Assembly: GCA_045629485.1 (NCBI GenBank)
Contig: JAZQRF010000034.1
Span: 1-28,155, forward strand
Length of the DNA stretch: 28,155 nt
From: Pseudopedobacter sp045629485
GTDB taxonomy: Bacteria > Bacteroidota > Bacteroidia > Sphingobacteriales > Sphingobacteriaceae
Reading direction: 5' to 3'
The notes under the pieces were generated by a model that was given only the letters and a program-made list of their open reading frames with translations, was not told where the DNA came from and made no database searches. This document shows, in pieces, positions 5,454 through 12,924 of the stretch. Both the position numbers and the translations under genes were made by a program. How positions within the stretch are numbered: position 1 is the first letter of the stretch; each line of letters starts with the position of its first letter.

Positions 5454-7759
5454 TAATTATACATCATTACAGCCGGCAGTTCAATTTTCTTTCCATCTGT
5501 TCCTTTAACAGAGAGGCGCAGCGAATAACCAGGCCCATCATCAAAATATGCCAACCGTATTTTATGTAAACCTGGTTTTAACCATACACCAGCTGCTCTT
5601 TCATAGCGGGCATGTTTTCCATCATTATCTATAATCAGTTCATCATTTATAAAAAGCCTGCTTCCATCATCGCTATAAAGAGAAAACTCAAAATCAGCTT
5701 CTTCATTTACATTGATATAGCCTGTGAAAACCAATCCGTATTCTCTGGCTTTCCCTGATATTTTAGTTAAAGAAACCTGGTTAACAACTCCTGTTTTTGT
5801 AGCGAGGTTGGTGTCGATCTCAGAAACTGCAGCAAATTTGCCGGGAACATAATAGTATTTCAATCCACCTTGTACAGGAGAAATGGAAGGCTTAACTGGT
5901 TCCATTGCGGGCCTGTTAACCAGCCATGTGGTAATTACAGCGCTTCGCCTGCGTGAGGGAGTAATCACTATCGATTTTACCGCTCTTTTTTCTCCCGTTG
6001 GCACATTCACAGTCATTCCTTCAGTATAAAGAGATGAAGTTTCATCAGGAGTTCTTCCGTCTATGGTGTAATAAATTTTACTTTCTTTTACCGGAAGTTT
6101 CCAATCAAATTTATAAGAATTACCTACGCTCATGGATGTGTCTTTTGCACCAATTGCCGTAGGCACACGGTATAGAGTTTCTGTTTCATCAATAGTCTTC
6201 AGATGTACTGGTACTCTTTCTTCATTAAAGTTTTGATAGTTTTTGTTATCGAGAGAGGTCCACGCTATTTCTGATAAAGCCAATAATCTAGGAAACAACA
6301 TATACTCAATTCTGGCACTCGTTGGTAAATATTCTGACCACATATTTGCCTGTACACCTAATATATGCTTTTGCTGAGCGGCCGGTAATGATGATGGTGT
6401 AGGATTGTAATTATAAATAAGCTCAATTCGCCCATCGCCACCAATAGATAATGGTTCCTGATCTGACCTGCCCTGTACATGATCTAAATATAAACCCTCT
6501 GTACTTGGTGTCATGATCACATCATGATTTTGTTTAGCGGCAGCTATGCCACCATTAACTCCACGCCAGGACATTACTGTTGCATTTGGCGCCAGGCCGC
6601 CCTCAAGAATTTCATCCCAGCCAATAATAGAACGTCCCTTTTTATTAAGGAACCTTTCCATACGTTGTACAAAGTAAGATTGTAGTTCTTCTTCGTTTTT
6701 AAGTTTCTGATTTTTAATTCTCTTTTGGCAATGTGAGCATGTTTTCCATCTTGTTTTTGGAGCCTCATCGCCACCAATATGAATGTATTTTGATGGGAAA
6801 ATCTCCACAACTTCGCTTAGAACATTTTCTAAAAAATTAAAAGTATGCTCTTTTCCTGCACAAAAGATATCAGGCAAGACACCCCATTTTTCTTCTACTT
6901 TAAACGGACCAGGATTGTCTCCGCATCCCAATTCCGGATATGATGCCAGAGCGGCAACTGCATGGCCTGGCATTTCTATTTCAGGAATTACATTTATATA
7001 TTTCGAAGCAGCATACGCCACTACTTCTTTAGCTTCTTCCTGTGTGTAAAATCCCCCATGTGGTTTTCCATCAAAACGTTGCGGAAATACATCATGGTAA
7101 TTGCCTACTAAAGTTTGCGCTCTAAATGCCCCAACCTGAGTAAGTTTAGGATACTTCTTTATTTCCAATCTCCAACCCTGATCATCTGCTAAATGCCAAT
7201 GAAAATTGTTTATCTTATAAAAAGCCATTAGATCTATATACTTCTTAACAAAATCTATAGGATGAAAATGCCTGCAAACATCCAGGTGCAACCCTCTATA
7301 AGCATATCTAGGTTCATCCTGTATCACTAACTGAGGAATCTGCCTGGTGTCTTTGTTCGCTAAATAAAGCTGTGAGAGGGTTTGCATGGCATAAAATACA
7401 CCTTTAGGTTCTCCCTTTATGTTGATCTGCCTCTCGCCAATCGTTAGTTCATAAGCTTCGTTTTTAAAGTTTGATGCATCAGCACTAAAATTAATTACGC
7501 TCTCTGGTTGCTGAACAAAGTTTTTAGCAATTATCAGCTCAAAACCTTCCTGTTGTTTAATTAAGTCTCTAAATAACTCAGCAATTTTTCTTTCTTCCTG
7601 AGAGTTATAAACTAGTGCAGTTTGCTGACTTAGCTTAAAAAAGCCGTTCTTCTTAACAATAGATTTGGGTGCCGGAATAATCCCGAAGTTAGGATCAGAT
7701 TGGGAATAGGAATGAACAGGTATAAAGTAGAAAATAAAAGCAACGAAAAGTACACGCAT
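5453..7759 (-). CDS. Secreted GH20 beta-N-acetylhexosaminidase with PA14 domain
   Basis: A 768-residue exported glycosidase. Order: signal peptide (1-20), GH20 N-terminal domain (about 25-150), GH20 TIM barrel (about 150-500), chitobiase-type C-terminal domain (about 540-615, including YYTIDGRTPDE) and a PA14 beta-barrel (about 630-755, with SDDGSRLFINDELI). The barrel carries the substrate-binding Arg155 (YRGLHLD), H187WH, and the catalytic pair D331-E332 in HIGGDE. GH20 enzymes remove terminal GlcNAc or GalNAc by substrate-assisted retention. PA14 probably binds sugar. It should act in the periplasm or at the surface on chitin fragments, glycans or peptidoglycan pieces. The downstream lipoprotein starts at its stop codon. 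Confidence 0.95.
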   Translation of the reverse strand: MRVLFVAFIFYFIPVHSYSQSDPNFGIIPAPKSIVKKNGFFKLSQQTALVYNSQEERKIAELFRDLIKQQEGFELIIAKNFVQQPESVINFSADASNFKNEAYELTIGERQINIKGEPKGVFYAMQTLSQLYLANKDTRQIPQLVIQDEPRYAYRGLHLDVCRHFHPIDFVKKYIDLMAFYKINNFHWHLADDQGWRLEIKKYPKLTQVGAFRAQTLVGNYHDVFPQRFDGKPHGGFYTQEEAKEVVAYAASKYINVIPEIEMPGHAVAALASYPELGCGDNPGPFKVEEKWGVLPDIFCAGKEHTFNFLENVLSEVVEIFPSKYIHIGGDEAPKTRWKTCSHCQKRIKNQKLKNEEELQSYFVQRMERFLNKKGRSIIGWDEILEGGLAPNATVMSWRGVNGGIAAAKQNHDVIMTPSTEGLYLDHVQGRSDQEPLSIGGDGRIELIYNYNPTPSSLPAAQQKHILGVQANMWSEYLPTSARIEYMLFPRLLALSEIAWTSLDNKNYQNFNEERVPVHLKTIDETETLYRVPTAIGAKDTSMSVGNSYKFDWKLPVKESKIYYTIDGRTPDETSSLYTEGMTVNVPTGEKRAVKSIVITPSRRRSAVITTWLVNRPAMEPVKPSISPVQGGLKYYYVPGKFAAVSEIDTNLATKTGVVNQVSLTKISGKAREYGLVFTGYINVNEEADFEFSLYSDDGSRLFINDELIIDNDGKHARYERAAGVWLKPGLHKIRLAYFDDGPGYSLRLSVKGTDGKKIELPAVMMYN

Positions 7760-7916
7760 GTTAGAGTATAAAATTTAGAACACCATTAAATAAACGAAAT
7801 GTAAGATAAAGATTGTGTTCGAAATTTTAAAACTTAATAAAAATCAATTTAACGTTTTAAAGATGTACCTGTAAAAAGCAGCATCAGGTTGCTAAAACTA
7901 GAGGAGAAATGTGATG

Positions 7917-8495
7917 TTATTTGAAGATTATTCCAACTTTCTTTCCGGAAATGTTTTCTACAAGCGGTTTAAAAATAGCTGATGCATTATCTTTCGTTTT
8001 TTGTAAGATTTGCATTTCATTTGCATTGGCAGTTAGTCTTTTTTCTGCGATTTTATAAATGCCTTCTACCATATCCTTTGCATCACTCGGAAACCAGGCA
8101 CCAGAGACATCGTAAACTTTAGATTTTTGATGATCTATTTTGGTATAGCAAATTTCTGGTTGAGGTAAAGTAAGAGTAAGAGAATCTCGCTCAATAAGAA
8201 TATCGTCTTTTGTTACTTTTGTTAAATCTATACAACCGGTAACCTCTCCTACTGCTACAAATAAAATTCGCTCATCGGGTAAGAATCTGCGGGTTTCTTT
8301 TTGTTCAATCACATCTTTCATAGAGAATTTCACCAACTCAAGTTTACCCATACTGGAGATTTTGGTTACCATCATATCTCCGTTTAAAATGGTTTGAGTT
8401 TCAAAAAACTCCCTTTTAAAATAGAAGAAAATAAAGGTTAATGCTGCTAATAGAATAACGAAAAAAGAAATAGAAAGTGCCGGACGAAATTTCAT
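7917..8495 (-). CDS. DUF4230 family membrane-anchored protein
   Basis: The 192-residue product has one N-terminal membrane segment (about 7-26), then a soluble region whose pattern ISSMGKLELVKFSMKDVIE and later VGEVTGCIDLTKVTKDDI fits the DUF4230 family. The biochemical role of that family is unknown to me. The protein is probably anchored in the inner membrane and facing the periplasm. It is alone on this strand: the next gene downstream starts 157 bases away and the gene to its right is divergent. Confidence 0.72.
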   Translation of the reverse strand: MKFRPALSISFFVILLAALTFIFFYFKREFFETQTILNGDMMVTKISSMGKLELVKFSMKDVIEQKETRRFLPDERILFVAVGEVTGCIDLTKVTKDDILIERDSLTLTLPQPEICYTKIDHQKSKVYDVSGAWFPSDAKDMVEGIYKIAEKRLTANANEMQILQKTKDNASAIFKPLVENISGKKVGIIFK

Positions 8496-8582
8496 AGAGA
8501 ATGATGTGTGTTATATAAACAATACGAAAGACAAAAGGTTGGTTGAAAAATTTAGATTAATTTCGCATCCTTAAACTCGGAT

Positions 8583-9155
8583 ATGGAATCTCTTGTACAC
8601 GAAGATAAAACTTTTGAAAATATTTCTTATGTAGATAAATCTATCAAAAATCGGGAATTTGAAAGTTGTGTTTTTAAGAATTGCGACTTTTCTAAGAATG
8701 ATTTTTCTGGTAATAAATTTACCGATTGCGAATTTATCAGCTGCAACCTGGCGATGATTACTATGCGGGGCACCTCTTTAAAAAATGTCGCGTTTATTGA
8801 TTCAAAACTTTTGGGTATCAACTTTAGTTATTGTGAAAGTTTCTTATTTAGTGTGAACTTTAAAGGATGTATCTTAGACTATTGTTCTTTTGAGAAAAAG
8901 AAAATGCTGAAAACTAAATTTAAAAACTGCTCTCTTAAGAATGCAATATTTACAGAAGCGCTATTGCAAGGTTCTGAGTTTGATAATTGTGATTTAAGTA
9001 GTGCTGTTTTTGAACGTACAGACCTACAAGATGCGGATTTTAGTACTGCTTTCAACTTCGTAATTGATCCGGAACTGAATAAAATTAAAAATGCCCGCTT
9101 TTCTCGCTATGGTTTGGCAGGATTATTAGAAAAGTATAAAATCAAAGTTGTTTAA
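8583..9155 (+). CDS. Pentapeptide-repeat protein, Qnr-like
   Basis: The 190-residue product is built of degenerate pentapeptides with Phe or Leu at every fifth position (for example FESCVFKNCDFSKNDF at about 26-41). The register holds to about residue 155, which predicts a right-handed quadrilateral beta-helix. There is no signal peptide. The C-terminal end, with a break near FNFVIDPELNKIKNARFS and then GLAGLLEKY, is like Qnr/McbG-type proteins that mimic DNA and bind gyrase. Whether this one protects gyrase cannot be told from sequence; many chromosomal members have no known role. The gene is single, divergent from DUF4230 and followed by a strong terminator. Confidence 0.85.
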   Translation: MESLVHEDKTFENISYVDKSIKNREFESCVFKNCDFSKNDFSGNKFTDCEFISCNLAMITMRGTSLKNVAFIDSKLLGINFSYCESFLFSVNFKGCILDYCSFEKKKMLKTKFKNCSLKNAIFTEALLQGSEFDNCDLSSAVFERTDLQDADFSTAFNFVIDPELNKIKNARFSRYGLAGLLEKYKIKVV

Positions 9156-9159
9156 AAAG

Positions 9160-9191
9160 CTTAGGAATTCAATACGTATTGAATTCCTAAG
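9160..9191. terminator. Bidirectional terminator between pentapeptide gene and uxuA
   Basis: A perfect 32-base palindrome starting CTTAGGAATTCAATAC, flanked by AAAAA on the left and GTAGTTTTT on the right. It lies between two convergent genes 42 bases apart and can serve both. Its unusually long stem has no unpaired loop. Confidence 0.85.
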
Positions 9192-9197
9192 TAGTTT

Positions 9198-10370
9198 TTA
9201 TTTCTGGCTTCCCATAATTCCAAATTCTAAGCCACGAAGTTCTGCTAAACCTCTTAACCTTCCAATAGCAGAATATCCAGGATTGGTTTTTTTATTTAAA
9301 TCATCCAGCATTTGATGTCCATGATCCGGACGCATAGGAATTCTTTCTCTTCGTTTTTGCATCAATGCAACAGCTTGTGTCATCACGGCATACATATCCA
9401 CATCTCCCTCCAAGTGATTATCTTCATAAAAATCTCCAAATTGGTTACGCTTGGTACTGCGTAGGTGGAAGAAGTTAATGCGTTCTCCAAACTGTTTTAC
9501 CATCGAGGTCAGGTCGTTATCTGCTCTCACTCCGAACGAACCTGTACAAAAACACAAACCATTACTTAAAGATGGAACAGCATCTACTAAAGCCTGGATG
9601 TCTGCAGCTGTACTTACCACTCTTGGCAATCCTAAGATGGCATAAGGAGGATCATCCGGATGGATTACCATCTTCACCCTATTTTCTTCGGCAACAGGAA
9701 CCACTTCTTTAAGGAAAGAAATTAAATTACTTCTTAACCTGTCTGCATCAATATTTTGATACTGATCTAAAGCTTCCTGAAATTTAGCTACGGTAAAACT
9801 TTCTTCACTTCCGGGTAAACCAGCTATGATATTTCTTTCTAAGAGAGTCTTGTCATTTCCACTCATTCCATCAAAACGCTCTTTAGCCCTTGAAATCTCT
9901 TCCTGAGTATAATCTATTTCGGCATTTTTTCTTTTGAGGATATACAAATCAAAAGCAATAAATGCGGCTTTCTCAAAACGTAATGCTTTGGAGCCGTCCT
10001 CTACTGTATAACTTAAATCGGTACGTGTCCAGTCTAAAACAGGCATAAAGTTGTAAGTCACGATAAAAATGCCACATTGCGCAAGGTTTTTTAGCGACTG
10101 TTTGTAGTTCTCTATATGTTTTAAGTAATCGCCTGTTTGGGTTTTAATCGCTTCGGAAACCGGAACACTTTCTACTACATCCCAAACTAAGCCTGCATCA
10201 GCAACAATTTGCTGACGTTTTTGAATTTCTTCTACTGTCCAAACTTCTCCGTTTGGCACATGATGTAAAGCACTTACCACACCTTCACAACCAGTCTGTA
10301 AAATATCTGTTAAACTTACAGGATCATTGGGTCCATACCAACGCATGGTTGGAATCAATTTATAACTCAT
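9198..10370 (-). CDS. uxuA: Mannonate dehydratase
   Basis: The 390-residue product has the UxuA start (LIPTMRWYGPNDPVSL) and the conserved metal-site motifs VIHPDDPP, LCFCTGSFGV, FFHLRSTKR and MRPDHGHQM, which supply His, Cys, His and Asp ligands in a TIM barrel. It dehydrates D-mannonate to 2-keto-3-deoxygluconate (KDG) in the glucuronate branch of hexuronate catabolism. Length is normal for the family. The mannonate oxidoreductase gene is 27 bases upstream on the same strand, so the two enzymes run consecutive steps. Later genes (KDG kinase, aldolase) and uronate isomerase are not in this window. Confidence 0.96.
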   Translation of the reverse strand: MSYKLIPTMRWYGPNDPVSLTDILQTGCEGVVSALHHVPNGEVWTVEEIQKRQQIVADAGLVWDVVESVPVSEAIKTQTGDYLKHIENYKQSLKNLAQCGIFIVTYNFMPVLDWTRTDLSYTVEDGSKALRFEKAAFIAFDLYILKRKNAEIDYTQEEISRAKERFDGMSGNDKTLLERNIIAGLPGSEESFTVAKFQEALDQYQNIDADRLRSNLISFLKEVVPVAEENRVKMVIHPDDPPYAILGLPRVVSTAADIQALVDAVPSLSNGLCFCTGSFGVRADNDLTSMVKQFGERINFFHLRSTKRNQFGDFYEDNHLEGDVDMYAVMTQAVALMQKRRERIPMRPDHGHQMLDDLNKKTNPGYSAIGRLRGLAELRGLEFGIMGSQK

Positions 10371-10397
10371 ACTACTATTAAAATCTCAAATTATATC

Positions 10398-11222
10398 TTA
10401 AACGCCTCCAAAGGTTGCAAAACCGCCATCAACATTGATAATGGTTCCTGTAACGAATTTAGAAGCATCACTTAAAAGGTAAATAAGAGCACCTTCCAAT
10501 TCTTCTGCAGCACCAAAACGCTTAAATGGAGTTTGTTTTACTACTAAATTTCCTCTTTCTTTAAACGAGCCATCTTCATTGGTTAGTAATGTTCTATTCT
10601 GCTCAGTAAGGAAAAATCCAGGTGCAATCGCATTCATCCTAATTTTATCTCCGTACCTGTTAGCCAATTCTACAGAAAACCATTTTGTATAGCTATCTAC
10701 TGCAGTTTTTGCCATACTGTAACCTAATACTTTCGTAATCACACGCTGGGCAGCCATAGAAGAAATATTAACTATAACACCATTACCTGTTTTTGCAATC
10801 TCTTCACCAAAAACCTGGGTAGGATTTATAGTGCCAAATAAGTTTAGATCTAAAACTTGTTTTAACGCCGGGATATTTAATTTGAAAATATCAGCTCCAG
10901 GTTCAACCACAGCGCCCGGCATATTTCCGCCTGCTCCATTTACTAAACCATCAATTTTGCCAAATTTTGCCAGGATTACCTGTTTTGCTTTGATTAGGCT
11001 TTCTTCATCCATCACATCTGCTACTACACCAATTGCATCCCCGCCATTAGCATTTAAGATATCTGCCCTTTCTTTGGCAACTTTTTCATTTCTTCCTAAA
11101 ATCGCAACTTTACCACCTGATTGTGAAATCGCTTTTACAAAGGATTCTCCCAGCACACCTGTGCCGCCTGTTACTACAATTACTTTTCCTTCTAAAGAGA
11201 ATAGATTCTGTATGTTACTCAT
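10398..11222 (-). CDS. SDR-type D-mannonate oxidoreductase
   Basis: A 274-residue short-chain dehydrogenase with the cofactor motif TGGTGVLG (18-25), NGAGG (95-99), Ser154/155 and the catalytic Tyr168-Lys172 of YxxxK. The long region around 100-130 (PGAVVEPGADIFKLNIPAL) and the C-terminal INVDGGFATFGGV resemble the fructuronate reductase/mannonate oxidoreductase of B. subtilis and Bacteroidota. That is an SDR protein, unlike E. coli UxuB. It interconverts D-fructuronate and D-mannonate with NAD(P)H. Position directly before uxuA makes the role convincing. Expression is probably controlled by the LacI-type regulator transcribed in the opposite direction. Confidence 0.9.
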   Translation of the reverse strand: MSNIQNLFSLEGKVIVVTGGTGVLGESFVKAISQSGGKVAILGRNEKVAKERADILNANGGDAIGVVADVMDEESLIKAKQVILAKFGKIDGLVNGAGGNMPGAVVEPGADIFKLNIPALKQVLDLNLFGTINPTQVFGEEIAKTGNGVIVNISSMAAQRVITKVLGYSMAKTAVDSYTKWFSVELANRYGDKIRMNAIAPGFFLTEQNRTLLTNEDGSFKERGNLVVKQTPFKRFGAAEELEGALIYLLSDASKFVTGTIINVDGGFATFGGV

Positions 11223-11236
11223 GTTTAAATAATTTA

Positions 11237-11259
11237 AATTTATGAGCTAATTTATGAGC
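11237..11259 (-). promoter_or_regulatory. Tandem repeat upstream of the mannonate oxidoreductase gene
   Basis: AATTTATGAGC occurs twice in direct repeat, at 11237-11247 and 11249-11259, one base apart (period 12). It lies 15 bases upstream of the oxidoreductase start, where a repressor or activator could act. The two copies on nearly the same helix face would suit a dimer or two regulators. Function is inference. Confidence 0.4.
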
Positions 11260-11370
11260 CCACATTATATGATTTTTTTAATTACAATAGCCTTAAAGCA
11301 TTTGAAATGGTTAAATTGGCAAAAATTTTAATAGTAAATAAATTACCGGGCTTAAATATTTACGCAATCC

Positions 11371-11382
11371 TTTACGTGTAAA
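11371..11382 (+). promoter_or_regulatory. Candidate operator upstream of the LacI-type gene
   Basis: TTTAC-GT-GTAAA is an inverted repeat 21 bases before the regulator's ATG, and TTTACG also occurs 12 bases earlier (11359-11364). Outer arms ATATTTAC (11356-11363) and GTAAATAT (11378-11385) frame the site. LacI-family operators are short palindromes near the promoters of their own or divergent genes, so this is a reasonable autoregulatory or uxu operator. It is not verified. Confidence 0.4.
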
Positions 11383-11403
11383 TATATCATATTTGAGAAA
11401 ACA

Positions 11404-12411
11404 ATGGAAAACATAACGCTTAAACAATTAGCCATTAAACTCGGACTTTCTGTGGCTACTGTATCCAGAGCGTTAAACGACAGCCACGAGATTAGCATTA
11501 AAACAAAGAAAAAAGTACATGCGCTTGCAAAAGAATTAAATTATCATCCAAATCCTTTTGCCTCATCTTTAAGAAGGCATAAGAGCAAAACCATAGCACT
11601 AATTATTCCCGAAATCTCTAATAATTTCTTCTCACAGATTATTAAAGGGGTAGAAATGGTATCAAAGGACAAGGGTTATCATGTTATTATATCTGGCTCT
11701 AACGAAAATTATGATAAAGAAGAAGGGATTATTACCCATCTAATTGGTGGCCGTGTAGACGGAATCTTGCTATCTGCCTCAACAGAGACAGGAAGTGCTG
11801 CGCATCTTAGAGAAATTATAGAACGAAAAATTCCTTTAATATTGTTTGATAGGGTTTTAGAAGGCTTAAATGTGAAATCTGTAGTAAGTAACGATTATGA
11901 AAGCTCTTATAAAGCCACCAGACATCTCATTGAAAAGAATTGTAAGAAAATAGCATTTCTTAAAGTAGGGAATCAGCTATCTAATATAGAAAAGCGAGCT
12001 AAAGGTTATGTTGAAGCTTTAAATAATGAAGCTAACTATATTAATAAAGAGATTATAATAACTATGAGTAACAATCAGGAGGAAAATTTTAAGATCTTAT
12101 CTTCTTTTATTTCTCAGGAAAAGCCGGATGCTATTTTTGCAGCCGTGGAGCATTTGGCAATAAGCGTTTATGATGTATGTAAATCTCTTAAACTTGAAAT
12201 ACCAAAGGATTTAAAAATTCTCACCTATTCTAATCTTGATATTGCAAGGCATCTTAATCCTTCTTTAACTACAATTTCTCAACCTGCATTTGAGATGGGG
12301 CGAAGTGCAGCACTGCTATTATTAGCGCAAATAGATAATAAGCCTGAATTTACTGATGAACAAATGCTAGTGATTGACTCTGAACTGATTATTAGAGATT
12401 CAACGAACTAG
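11404..12411 (+). CDS. LacI-family transcriptional regulator, probably of uronate genes
   Basis: The 335-residue protein has an N-terminal LacI helix-turn-helix (TLKQLAIKLGLSVATVSRAL, about 5-24, hinge helix near 50-60) and a periplasmic-binding-protein-like effector domain (about 60-330) starting KTIALIIPEISNNFFSQI. It is a cytoplasmic DNA-binding protein. Its effector is unknown, but it is divergent from uxuA and the mannonate oxidoreductase across a 181-base intergenic region with repeats, which suggests it controls them in response to a uronate or intermediate. Its stop TAG shares the palindrome CTAG (12408-12411) with the stop of the convergent pncC gene. Confidence 0.92.
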   Translation: MENITLKQLAIKLGLSVATVSRALNDSHEISIKTKKKVHALAKELNYHPNPFASSLRRHKSKTIALIIPEISNNFFSQIIKGVEMVSKDKGYHVIISGSNENYDKEEGIITHLIGGRVDGILLSASTETGSAAHLREIIERKIPLILFDRVLEGLNVKSVVSNDYESSYKATRHLIEKNCKKIAFLKVGNQLSNIEKRAKGYVEALNNEANYINKEIIITMSNNQEENFKILSSFISQEKPDAIFAAVEHLAISVYDVCKSLKLEIPKDLKILTYSNLDIARHLNPSLTTISQPAFEMGRSAALLLLAQIDNKPEFTDEQMLVIDSELIIRDSTN

Positions 12412-12887
12412 TTGTTTGTTAACATCAGGTTGATTTCCTTTATTATATCATCAACCGCGAAATCAACTATTTCCCCGGGGCCTCCTGCGAAAACTTTTCG
12501 TATCGGGTAATGCCTGTTATTGAAGAGTATATTAGTAAATATAGTGCCAACGGGCTTACCTTCACATTCACTTCCACCTGCCGAACATAAGCCGGTTACC
12601 GCTACAGATACGTCTGCTTCAAGAAAATCCCTCAAACCTATGGCCATTTGTTCTGTTACCTCTGCAGATTCAGGTGTGTACTTATCCACCATTTCTTTAG
12701 TAACACCCAAATATTTCAGTTTCAGCTCTCCATCATAACTAACAAGACCTCCTTTAAAAACTTTTCCTGAATTAGGTACAATTCCAAATTTATGGCATAA
12801 AGCTCCAGTAGTCACACTTTCGGCAAATGCTATCGTTAATTTTTGATCAGAAAGTAAGGTAATACATTTTTGAATCGGCTCTTCCAT
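12408..12887 (-). CDS. pncC: CinA C-terminal family, NMN amidohydrolase PncC
   Basis: The 159-residue protein is the stand-alone CinA C-terminal domain. It has AESVTTGAL (family pattern AESxTxG with the catalytic Ser), GGLVSYDGELKLKYLGV (Tyr and Lys) and AVTGLCSAGG then GKPVGT. PncC hydrolyses nicotinamide mononucleotide to nicotinate mononucleotide and ammonia, recycling by-product NMN from DNA ligase. Two motif positions differ from the consensus I remember: Thr for Gly in the first, Ala for Pro in the third. The gene starts 37 bases after sbcC on the same strand and probably ends that operon, so NMN recycling is placed with DNA processing. The last four bases overlap the LacI gene. Confidence 0.88.
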   Translation of the reverse strand: MEEPIQKCITLLSDQKLTIAFAESVTTGALCHKFGIVPNSGKVFKGGLVSYDGELKLKYLGVTKEMVDKYTPESAEVTEQMAIGLRDFLEADVSVAVTGLCSAGGSECEGKPVGTIFTNILFNNRHYPIRKVFAGGPGEIVDFAVDDIIKEINLMLTNN

Positions 12888-12924
12888 AAGAAATTATAAA
12901 TACTTTCTTTGCTTCAATCAAATT

